5,349 bases of DNA, from the NCBI GenBank assembly GCA_027365375.1, contig DAHXNM010000263.1, forward strand, positions 1 to 5,349. Reading direction: 5' to 3'. The notes beneath the pieces are model-generated. The model worked only from the letters and a program-made list of their open reading frames with translations. It had not been told where the DNA came from and did no database searches. Each line of letters opens with the position of its first letter. Position 1 is the first letter of the stretch. The position numbers and the translations under genes were made by a program. This DNA comes from Ferrimicrobium sp. Its GTDB lineage: Bacteria; Actinomycetota; Acidimicrobiia; Acidimicrobiales; Acidimicrobiaceae. Positions 1-5,349 of this stretch are shown in pieces.

Positions 1-359
1 CCTCTAGCGATCTCCGCGACGACCGGCGCTCCGCCTGTCCCGGTTCCCCCGCCTTCACCAGCTGTGATAAAGACCATATCCGCCCCGGTGAGCGCCTCTT
101 GAATCTCATCCTTGTGCTCCTGGGCGGCTGAACGGCCAATATCTGGGTTAGAACCCGCACCGAGACCACGGGTGAGCTGACGTCCAATATCTAGACGAAT
201 GTCGGCATCACTCATCAACAATGCCTGAGCATCAGTGTTGATGGCGATAAACTCAACGCCCTTCAAACCAGCCTCGATCATTCGATTAACTGCGTTGCCA
301 CCACCGCCGCCGACACCGACAACCTTGATAACGGCGATGTAATTCTGCGCGTCGTTCAC
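1..359 (-). CDS. ftsZ: Cell division protein FtsZ, N-terminal 119 residues (3' end outside window)
   Basis: FtsZ is the tubulin-like GTPase that polymerises into the cytoplasmic Z ring and recruits the divisome. The visible part is the N-terminal half of the GTP-binding domain. It has AVIKVVGVGGGGGNAVNRMI at residues 9-28, FIAINTDAQAL at 37-47, RGLGAG at 64-69, and the tubulin signature GGGTGTG at 103-109, followed by GAPVVAEIAR at the window edge. The T7 catalytic loop and the C-terminal tail are not in the window. No ATG exists in this frame after the upstream in-frame TGA at 425-423, so a GTG must be used. GTG 359-357 (MNDAQNYIAVIK) is preferred because GAGGTG lies 9 nt upstream and the short N-terminus matches actinobacterial FtsZ. 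GTG 371-369 would add four residues but lacks such a site. The gene follows ftsQ with no ftsA between them, as in actinobacteria. Identity is essentially certain; only the exact start is open. Confidence 0.97.
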   Translation of the reverse strand, partial: MNDAQNYIAVIKVVGVGGGGGNAVNRMIEAGLKGVEFIAINTDAQALLMSDADIRLDIGRQLTRGLGAGSNPDIGRSAAQEHKDEIQEALTGADMVFITAGEGGGTGTGGAPVVAEIAR

Positions 360-400
360 TTCGCGTCCCACCTCTGCTGCATCTTGGCTGGAACCACCAC
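356..400 (-). other. Possible short leader ORF (13-14 codons) ending on the ftsZ start
   Basis: A strong GGAGG at 409-405 has no ftsZ-frame start downstream of it at usable distance. In another frame it is followed by tandem GTG codons at 400-398 (spacing 4 nt) and 397-395 (spacing 7 nt). The ORF reads VVVPAKMQQRWDAK and then TGA at 358-356. That TGA overlaps the ftsZ start as GTGA, the same geometry as the ATGA overlaps at ftsW/murG and murG/murC. If translated, it could couple ribosomes onto ftsZ. A 14-codon ORF is short enough to arise by chance, and I know of no described ftsZ leader peptide of this sequence, so the call is speculative. Confidence 0.2.
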
Positions 401-466
401 AAAGCCTCCACTTACCTAAATCTCAATCACTCTCAACCTTGAGCCAAGAGGTACCTTTGAATCTGA
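360..466 (-). promoter_or_regulatory. ftsQ-ftsZ intergenic region (107 bp), presumed ftsZ leader
   Basis: This is the only gap in the window longer than 25 bp. ftsZ is often transcribed from extra promoters in this position, so a regulatory role is likely from context. I see TTGAGA at 436-431, which resembles a -35 hexamer, but no convincing -10 box (TATAAT or the looser TANNNT) at 15-19 bp from it. There is no hairpin with a T-run, so no terminator separates ftsQ from ftsZ. No GACAC motif, the core of WhiA sites at some actinobacterial division genes, is visible. The proximal end holds the ftsZ Shine-Dalgarno and the possible short leader ORF. Confidence 0.35.
369..374 (-). promoter_or_regulatory. 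Shine-Dalgarno site for ftsZ (GAGGTG), decides the start
   Basis: GAGGTG, extended as AGAGGTGGG, matches the 16S anti-Shine-Dalgarno sequence over at least six bases. It ends 9 nt before GTG 359-357. It overlaps the alternative GTG at 371-369, which argues against that codon being the start. The site is read directly from the sequence; its use is inferred. Confidence 0.6.
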
Positions 467-1330
467 CTAGCCTACACGATCGTTGACGAGAACCGCTGGA
501 CTATTTGGGTTTATCACGTCGAGAACTGCTCCAGGCGTGGAAAATCCTAGACAGGAGCGTACCTGGGCTCGAGGTTGACTCGCAGTCCCCAGGATACACT
601 CGCTAGAGCCTGAGAGACGAAGAACGACGCCAATCTTGCGTACCTCATAGACCGAGATCGGCGAAGCTTGCTGTCGAGCCTCTTGGAGCGCTGCCAAAAC
701 GTCAACAAGCCGCTTAGGAAGCTCCTCGCCGATCTGTGGGTGCCAGCTGCAGTTAAGCGACGAGACGCTCGCCGCTATCGGACACACCGAAAGTTTGGAT
801 CCGACCATCTGTGAAGTGGAAGGAGCTACAAACCCAGCCTGTGTGAGTGCATAACCCTGCTGCAATCGACCCACCAACGGAACTTGAGACAACTCAACCA
901 CCACCGAAGATGGCCAGCGAATATCGAGCGCTCGCAGTCGAACCTCTCCTCGGAGCTGTGGCACAATCGCAAATGCATCCTCCACTCGGCGAGCTGAGAT
1001 CGACCAGACGTGGCGGTCTGACAAGATTGCGGTAAGTCGGTCATTAGCGCTCGCCCGTTGTGCCACGCTACCACCTAGAACAACGATCGAACGGACACGG
1101 AGAACAGGGCCGACATAGCACCATGCAGCTCCAGCCAGGATCACCACCAGCACACAGGCAGCAACTACGATACGTCGGGTGCGGACGTCAACCCGACGAC
1201 CAGAGCCTGAACCGACCTTTCGAGTATTGCGCAGCCCAGAGGAGCGCCTAGGCTCCGACTTAGTCCCAACAAGCCTCGGAATCACACGGCTGTGTCGCTG
1301 ATGTCGCTCCTTACGGAACTCCTTGGTCAT
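467..1330 (-). CDS. ftsQ: Cell division protein FtsQ (POTRA domain divisome scaffold)
   Basis: FtsQ is a bitopic membrane protein that bridges early and late divisome components; in well-studied bacteria it binds FtsB/FtsL (DivIC/FtsL). The 287-residue product has an Arg/Lys-rich cytoplasmic tail (about 1-53), one membrane segment (about 54-74) and an extracytoplasmic part. The POTRA domain begins at VRSIVVLGG (79-87) and runs to about 145, with the typical WPSSVVVEL strand (139-147). PLVGRLQQGYALTQAGFVA (151-169) then opens the FtsQ domain. Length and layout are normal for an actinobacterial FtsQ. The start is ATG 1330-1328, with GAGGAG at 1341-1336 ending 5 nt upstream; the stop is TAG 469-467. 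It lies 23 bp after murB and 107 bp before ftsZ. Four cysteines (183, 194, 245, 260) lie in the extracytoplasmic region. Sequence conservation in FtsQ is low, so the call rests on architecture plus location. Confidence 0.92.
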   Translation of the reverse strand: MTKEFRKERHQRHSRVIPRLVGTKSEPRRSSGLRNTRKVGSGSGRRVDVRTRRIVVAACVLVVILAGAAWCYVGPVLRVRSIVVLGGSVAQRASANDRLTAILSDRHVWSISARRVEDAFAIVPQLRGEVRLRALDIRWPSSVVVELSQVPLVGRLQQGYALTQAGFVAPSTSQMVGSKLSVCPIAASVSSLNCSWHPQIGEELPKRLVDVLAALQEARQQASPISVYEVRKIGVVLRLSGSSECILGTASQPRAQVRSCLGFSTPGAVLDVINPNSPAVLVNDRVG

Positions 1331-1353
1331 GTCGACTCCTCAAGACCTTGTAG

Positions 1354-2274
1354 CTAACCAAACCCCACTAATCTCACCTCCGACATGAGCTCCAGTCCTG
1401 TCAGGTGCTCTACGCGTTCTCGCACGGTTTGCATCAGTGCATAGACATCATCGGCCGAACCTCCCGGATCAGCCTGGATAAAATTTGCATGCTTGTCCGA
1501 GACCGAGGCACTCCGATATCGCACTCCTTTGAGCCCACACTCCTCGATCAAGCGTGCTGCTGGTGCGCTCACCGGATTCACGAACACCGAACCCGCGTTT
1601 TGACCACCGGGCTGATGCGCCCGTCGCCAGGCGACGATCTCGTTGAGGGTGATCAGCTCCTCCTCTGGATCACCTGGTCCAAGCTCGAGTCGCGCCGCGA
1701 GCACGATCTGGCTAGCTTGAATCGCCGACGAACGATAGCCGAGACGCAGCGTCTTGGCCTCGCGCCAGCTTGGAGATCCATCAGCGGCAAGATCAAAGAT
1801 GAGCACCGCTCTCAACGTCTCTGCCAGCGCATGACCATGCCCCCCGGCGTTCATGCGCACGGCCCCACCAACGCTACCGGGCACACCCACTGCCCAACTA
1901 AACCCCGTAAGCGCTAACTTTGCGATCCGACGCGCCATCACTGGCAGCGGGGAGGCAGCACCGAGCTCAACCTGGTTCCCATCCTGATTGAGCCATGAGA
2001 ACCCAGCACCCAAGGTCACCAGCAAGCCAGGAAATCCACGATCGGCAACCAAGACGTTCGATCCACGACCGAGCACGAACACCGGCAAGAGCTCCTCTGT
2101 ATCGACGAGCACTGACCCAAGGCGCTCAAGCTCCTCTACAGACGCAAGCTCCACGCCGGCCGCCGCCACGCCGCCTACTCGATAGGTGGTCCTAGCTCCG
2201 AACGGCGCATCCTCCATGACGAAAAAGCCGGCCGCTCGCAGTCTATCGATCGCAGTCTGTAGGCTATGAGACAC
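1354..2274 (-). CDS. murB: UDP-N-acetylenolpyruvoylglucosamine reductase MurB
   Basis: MurB is the cytoplasmic FAD enzyme that uses NADPH to reduce UDP-GlcNAc-enolpyruvate to UDP-MurNAc, the second committed step of peptidoglycan precursor synthesis. The 306-residue product carries TTYRVGG (29-35), the FAD-binding GRGSNVLVADRGF (69-81), GVPGSVGGAVRMNAGG (130-145), YRSS (180-183, with the conserved Arg181), NAGSVFVNP (226-234, Ser229 as proton donor), SDKHANFI (259-266) and SEVRLVG (298-304, Glu299 as general acid). Length and the KHANFI/EVRL C-terminus fit the shorter type II MurB class. The start is GTG 2274-2272: an in-frame TAG sits immediately upstream (2277-2275), and the next ATG is codon 20, close to the FAD domain. 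GGTGAT in the murC 3' end may serve as Shine-Dalgarno. The gap from murC is only 4 bp, so coupled translation is likely. The usual Lys of the FKNP motif is Val232 here. Confidence 0.97.
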   Translation of the reverse strand: MSHSLQTAIDRLRAAGFFVMEDAPFGARTTYRVGGVAAAGVELASVEELERLGSVLVDTEELLPVFVLGRGSNVLVADRGFPGLLVTLGAGFSWLNQDGNQVELGAASPLPVMARRIAKLALTGFSWAVGVPGSVGGAVRMNAGGHGHALAETLRAVLIFDLAADGSPSWREAKTLRLGYRSSAIQASQIVLAARLELGPGDPEEELITLNEIVAWRRAHQPGGQNAGSVFVNPVSAPAARLIEECGLKGVRYRSASVSDKHANFIQADPGGSADDVYALMQTVRERVEHLTGLELMSEVRLVGFG

Positions 2275-2278
2275 CTAA

Positions 2279-3637
2279 TCACCACGCATCCGCTAACTCT
2301 GTGTCGAGCATGGTGATATCACCAGCTCCAAGGGTTAGGCAGACATCATCGTCCTGGAGGAGACCACGTACCATCTGAGCTAGCTCATGACGCGATGCGC
2401 AATAGTGTGCACGATCCCCAAGGACACGCCGCGCCGCGACATAGACTGCCTCCCCGCTTACGCCAGGGATTGGCTCCTCACCGGCGGCATAGACATCGGT
2501 TATAACCGCCACGTCAGCTCCAGTGAGCGCCTCACCGAGCTCCTCCGCGATCGCGAGCGTCCTCGAGTAACGGTGGGGTTGAAAGACGGCCACTACCCGG
2601 CGCGCACCCAACTGGCGGGCAGCTGCAATAGTCGAGACGAGTTCACTCGGCAGATGGGCATAGTCGTCGATGATCCTCACCGAATCGAGAATCCTCCGGT
2701 GCTGGAACCGCCGTGAAACCCCCAAATAACGACTTAGCGATGGCGCGATCTCGTCGAGAGAGACACCAAAAGCACCAACAGCGGCGATTGCTGCGGTCGC
2801 GTCCAAGATGTTGTGTAGGCCGAGCACAGAGAGTTCAACACTTCCTAATCTCCTTCTGTGTTCGAATAGCTCAAACGCCGATCCCATAGGAGACATCGAG
2901 ACATTCTTGATTTGAAACATGGCAGACTCAGAAAATCCGTAGCTCCGACTCTCCATCTGAGTCGCAAGATGAGCCAGAAACGGATCCTCTATACAGAGAA
3001 CCGGAGGAAGCCGCGATCCTAGAGCGAACTCGGCGAAAGCCTGTTGAAGGTGATCGAAGTCACCATAGAAATCGAGGTGGTCCGGTTCGACGTTGGTGAG
3101 AACGCTAAGCGCAGGTTGGAGCTTCAAGAAGGTACCATCGCTCTCATCGGCCTCTACCACCATGAGCTCAGACGTCCCGTAGTGACCCGACGCTCCAGCC
3201 TCATTGAGCTCAGCGCCGATGACGTAACTCGGGTTGTAGCCGGCTTGCGCCAGTGAAAGCCCTATCATCGACGTGGTTGTAGTTTTTCCGTGAGTCCCAG
3301 AGATCGCGATGACCTCACGCCCATCGGTGAGCGCCACCAGTAGCTCCGCTCTTGACACCGTAGGAACGCCATGCGAACGACTAGCGACAAGCTCTACGTT
3401 TGTCGGAGCAATCGCACTCGAGTAAGCGACCAACTGAGCACCCTGGACATAGGCCCCATCGTGGCCCAAGAACACCTCGGCACCAAGGAGCCTTAGACGC
3501 TCCATTACCGCCGACTCCTTCAAGTCAGAGCCGGTAACCCGATAGCCGGCCTCTAGCAGCAGTGAAGCAAGCGCGCTCATGCCGGCACCACCAATCCCCA
3601 CGACATGCACCTGGTCGACATGATTGAGCAATCTCAT
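2279..3637 (-). CDS. murC: UDP-N-acetylmuramate--L-alanine ligase MurC
   Basis: MurC is the cytoplasmic ATP-dependent ligase that attaches L-alanine to UDP-MurNAc, the first amino acid of the stem peptide. The 452-residue product has the full three-domain Mur ligase layout. The UDP-binding Rossmann motif is HVVGIGGAGMSALA (11-24). The ATP P-loop is GTHGKTTT (114-121, Lys118). The central-domain motifs are VEADESDGTFL (161-171), NVEPDHLDFYGD (182-193) and HN (275-276). The C-terminal domain has DDYAHLPSEL (324-333), FQPHRYSRT (352-360), DVYAAGEEPIPGVSG (381-395) and LGAGDI (436-441). HRYSRT and DVYAAGE distinguish it from MurD, MurE and MurF. Length is typical. ATG 3637-3635 overlaps the murG stop as ATGA and has only a weak Shine-Dalgarno, so reinitiation after murG is likely. 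Leu329 replaces the second His of the usual DDYxHHP motif. Confidence 0.98.
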   Translation of the reverse strand: MRLLNHVDQVHVVGIGGAGMSALASLLLEAGYRVTGSDLKESAVMERLRLLGAEVFLGHDGAYVQGAQLVAYSSAIAPTNVELVASRSHGVPTVSRAELLVALTDGREVIAISGTHGKTTTTSMIGLSLAQAGYNPSYVIGAELNEAGASGHYGTSELMVVEADESDGTFLKLQPALSVLTNVEPDHLDFYGDFDHLQQAFAEFALGSRLPPVLCIEDPFLAHLATQMESRSYGFSESAMFQIKNVSMSPMGSAFELFEHRRRLGSVELSVLGLHNILDATAAIAAVGAFGVSLDEIAPSLSRYLGVSRRFQHRRILDSVRIIDDYAHLPSELVSTIAAARQLGARRVVAVFQPHRYSRTLAIAEELGEALTGADVAVITDVYAAGEEPIPGVSGEAVYVAARRVLGDRAHYCASRHELAQMVRGLLQDDDVCLTLGAGDITMLDTELADAW

Positions 3638-4725
3638 ACTTGAACCATCTCTTCCCAGATCAATCTCGCTGCATCCGGGTGGGCCAATCGCTTAGCCGCC
3701 AACCCCATACGGAGTCGACGCGGCTCGTCAGCGATGAGCTCACGGAGGGCGGTAGCAAGCACCTCACCGGTCAAGTTGCCATCATCGATGACGACCGATG
3801 CACCGGCACGTAGAAAGATGTCGGCATTGCAATTTTGATGATCATTAGGCGAAAGCGGCAAAGGAACCAAGATCGATGGCACACCGAAAAGCGCGATCTC
3901 GGTCAACGTACTCGCCCCAGCCCGGGCGACAACGAGATCAGCCGCCATCAGATAACGATAGAGTTGGGAGTCGTAACCGAGCGAACGGTAATGCTTGTTC
4001 ACCGTGCTCGCCTCTATCTGCGGCCGTGGCTCACCGAGCCCATTTTTTGAACCCATGCTGTGGACTATCCTAACCTGCTCGTCAAAAGCCATCAGCTCGG
4101 CAGCCGCCACCGTAGCAACATTGACGCTACGCGCCCCTAGCGAACCCGAGGTCACCACGACGAGAATATCATCGGCCTCAAACCCCAGAGATGCGCGCAC
4201 CGCCTGTCGGTCGGTGAGTGCGAGCAGATCTCGCCTAGGAGGGTTTCCAACGACCGCCGCCCGTTTCAACCACGACTTCGGCAGCGACACCGGCCAAGCG
4301 AGGAAAATTCGTGATGACCATAGACCAACTAGGCGATTTGAACGCGTCAGCGCGGCGTTCTGCTCGAGTAGATAGGAACGCGCACCTCGCGCTCGTGCAA
4401 ACAACGACACAAGTGGGGTATGAAAACCACCAAAACTAATCACCAGATCTGGGCGGGCCAACGATCGCAACCTGGCCAGATTGCTCGAGGTGGTCACCAG
4501 ATTCTTAACCATGGCCGCAAAGATAGCGCGCGTACCACGCCCCAACCCAGCGCCTTGCACCCGAACGACCTCCAGGTTCAACCCCTCAGTCACCGCATAG
4601 TCCACCTCTCGGTCGGTGGTGATGAGTATTGGATGGACGTCGTCATCGAACGCCTCTATCACCGAGAGACCGGCGTGGATGTGACCAGCGGTGCCACCAG
4701 CTACAACCCAAACAACGCGACTCAT
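3634..4725 (-). CDS. murG: Lipid II synthase MurG (UDP-GlcNAc:lipid I GlcNAc transferase)
   Basis: MurG is the peripheral membrane GT-B (GT28) glycosyltransferase that moves GlcNAc from UDP-GlcNAc to lipid I on the inner leaflet, making lipid II. The 363-residue product, normal for the family, shows the first glycine loop GGTAGH (10-15, His15), SFGGFHTP (97-104), EQN (121-123), GNPPRRD (160-166), the third loop SGSLGAR (193-199), and the donor-binding RAGASTLTEIALFGVPSILV (268-287, Glu276), followed by DHQNCNA (295-301, Gln297). The chosen start is ATG 4725-4723. The frame stays open back to an ATG at 4887, but those 54 extra codons overlap ftsW, are not MurG-like, and would put the glycine loop far from the N-terminus. 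GGAGG 8 nt before 4725 supports the shorter form. The start overlaps the ftsW stop, and the stop overlaps the murC start (both ATGA). The product feeds FtsW directly. Confidence 0.97.
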   Translation of the reverse strand: MSRVVWVVAGGTAGHIHAGLSVIEAFDDDVHPILITTDREVDYAVTEGLNLEVVRVQGAGLGRGTRAIFAAMVKNLVTTSSNLARLRSLARPDLVISFGGFHTPLVSLFARARGARSYLLEQNAALTRSNRLVGLWSSRIFLAWPVSLPKSWLKRAAVVGNPPRRDLLALTDRQAVRASLGFEADDILVVVTSGSLGARSVNVATVAAAELMAFDEQVRIVHSMGSKNGLGEPRPQIEASTVNKHYRSLGYDSQLYRYLMAADLVVARAGASTLTEIALFGVPSILVPLPLSPNDHQNCNADIFLRAGASVVIDDGNLTGEVLATALRELIADEPRRLRMGLAAKRLAHPDAARLIWEEMVQV

Positions 4726-5349
4726 GTCAACTTCCTCCGCCGGAAAATCCCACTGACAAGCCCGAGCGCGGCCAAGGTGACCACGGTCGAAGAGCCACCG
4801 GCCGAGATCAATGGCAGCGGGACGCCGGTGACCGGCAACAGCCCGATCACCGCCCCTATGTTGAGCGTCATCTGAACCAGCAGCCACACCGCGATCAAAA
4901 ACGTCAAGGCCCGCTCACTAGGTTGAGTCAACTGTTCACAGACCTTAAAGATGACGATAGCCAAGGATACAAGCAATAAGAGAATCACGACCGAGCCAAG
5001 TAGACCAAAATCCTGACCGACTACAGCGAAGATGAAATCCGTCTGAGCATTGGGCACGTATCCCCAGTTCGCCAAGCCTGTACCTAGTCCAGTCCCGAGA
5101 AGGTGACCGGAGGCGAAGGAGTTGAGTGCCTGAACCTCCTGGTAGGAGTAGCTCATTCGGTACTTCCACGGGTTTAGAAACGAGAGCAACCGCAACCGAC
5201 GATAGCTGCTGGAGAACGCGCCTATGACCCCTGCAAGTATCGAACCACCGGTCACGAAGGTCAATGCTCGGCCTCGGACTTCGCCGACATAGAGTGCAGC
5301 CAATCCAAGCGAGAAGACGATCATCGCGGTTCCCATGTCGGGCTCAAGA
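4722..5349 (-). CDS. ftsW: Septal peptidoglycan glycosyltransferase FtsW, C-terminal 208 residues (5' end outside window)
   Basis: FtsW is a SEDS-family integral membrane enzyme that polymerises lipid II into septal glycan together with its class B PBP partner. The frame is open through the right edge, beginning LEPDMGTAMI, the conserved SEDS (Q/E)PD(L/M)GT motif. Counting from there, further marks are FLNPW (57-61), the GTGLGTG segment (85-91), VPNAQTDFIFAVVGQDFG (98-115), with Asp104 at the position of the essential SEDS aspartate, and LPVTGVPLPLISAGGSS (171-187). Five hydrophobic membrane segments are visible (about 5-24, 28-45, 117-135, 147-171, 178-202). The protein ends in a short basic tail, RRRKLT, without the long cytoplasmic C-terminus seen in mycobacterial FtsW. 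RodA is the close paralogue; the position directly before murG in a dcw cluster favours FtsW. The ATG at 5336 is internal, not a start. The TGA stop at 4724-4722 overlaps the murG ATG. Confidence 0.93.
   Translation of the reverse strand, partial: LEPDMGTAMIVFSLGLAALYVGEVRGRALTFVTGGSILAGVIGAFSSSYRRLRLLSFLNPWKYRMSYSYQEVQALNSFASGHLLGTGLGTGLANWGYVPNAQTDFIFAVVGQDFGLLGSVVILLLLVSLAIVIFKVCEQLTQPSERALTFLIAVWLLVQMTLNIGAVIGLLPVTGVPLPLISAGGSSTVVTLAALGLVSGIFRRRKLT
4731..4738 (-). promoter_or_regulatory. Shine-Dalgarno site for murG (GGAGGAAG), decides the start
   Basis: GGAGG at 4738-4734, inside the last codons of ftsW, ends 8 nt before ATG 4725-4723. It is the strongest ribosome binding site of the window with ideal spacing. 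It fixes the murG start at the codon overlapping the ftsW stop rather than the far upstream ATG at 4887. Confidence 0.75.

Noticed and set aside
409..436. TTGAGA (436-431) as the -35 of an ftsZ promoter
   Set aside because: No acceptable -10 hexamer at 15-19 bp; the best candidate, TAAGTG, matches the consensus poorly. Mentioned in the gap description but not called as a promoter.
438..448. Small inverted repeat CTTG-GCT-CAAG in the ftsQ-ftsZ gap
   Set aside because: A four-base stem with no T-run is too weak for a terminator and expected by chance.
1405..1917. 170-codon open frame on the plus strand opposite murB
   Set aside because: Its His/Arg/Thr/Pro-rich composition is the complement of murB codons; no domain and no recognisable Shine-Dalgarno. 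It is a shadow of a gene with complete catalytic motifs.
2236..2258. Direct repeat TCGCAGTCT (2236-2244 and 2250-2258) near the murB start
   Set aside because: It lies within the coding region for the MurB N-terminus; two 9-base copies at this spacing are compatible with chance and no regulatory meaning is evident.
3995..4375. 126-codon open frame on the plus strand opposite murG
   Set aside because: Ser/Ala/Arg-rich shadow translation of murG codons without any motif.
4420..4875. 151-codon open frame on the plus strand opposite murG and the ftsW end
   Set aside because: Low-complexity, polar translation antisense to two well-supported genes; no family resemblance.
4726..4887. 54-codon upstream extension of the murG frame, starting at ATG 4887
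   Set aside because: It overlaps the conserved ftsW C-terminus in another frame, has no MurG similarity, and a strong GGAGG precedes the internal ATG at 4725 that puts the glycine loop at residue 10.
5010..5055. FtsW PNAQTDFIFA with Gln in place of the more usual His before TDF
   Set aside because: Gln at this position is common in SEDS proteins such as SpoVE, and the essential Asp is intact.
4945..5169. 74-codon open frame on the minus strand within ftsW, in another frame
   Set aside because: Overlaps the catalytic region of ftsW, which has strong protein-level conservation; no independent support.

Overview
The window is a contiguous piece of a bacterial dcw (division and cell wall) cluster. 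Every supported gene lies on the minus strand. Read in the direction of transcription, from high to low coordinates, the order is ftsW (3' part only) - murG - murC - murB - ftsQ - ftsZ (5' part only). There is no RNA gene, mobile element, CRISPR array or long non-coding stretch; the largest gap is 107 bp, between ftsQ and ftsZ.

Organism: the gene order, the absence of ftsA between ftsQ and ftsZ, the start of FtsZ (AVIKVVG, then a run of glycines, NAVNRMIE) and the long Arg-rich N-terminus of FtsQ fit an actinobacterium. Base composition is only moderately GC-rich by eye. murB lies between murC and ftsQ, which is not the mycobacterial arrangement. Together these suggest a deep-branching lineage such as Acidimicrobiia. 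This placement is an inference and the window alone cannot settle it.

Layout: 5349-4722 holds the C-terminal 208 residues of FtsW, the septal SEDS glycosyltransferase. murG (4725-3634) starts inside the ftsW stop as ATGA, and murC (3637-2279) starts inside the murG stop in the same way. murB (2274-1354, GTG start) follows murC after 4 bp. ftsQ (1330-467) follows after 23 bp. A 107-bp gap leads to ftsZ (GTG at 359), which runs off the left edge.

How the genes work together: MurB makes UDP-MurNAc and MurC adds the first L-alanine to it. MurG adds GlcNAc to lipid I to give lipid II. FtsW polymerises lipid II at the septum. FtsQ is the membrane scaffold of the divisome, and FtsZ is the cytoplasmic ring polymer that places the machinery. 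The overlapping starts and stops suggest translational coupling from ftsW through murB, while ftsQ and ftsZ have their own Shine-Dalgarno sequences.

I found no undescribed system. The most unusual item is a possible 13-14 codon leader ORF with its own GGAGG, ending in a GTGA overlap with the ftsZ start. The other observations are residue-level variations in ordinary, well-known enzymes.
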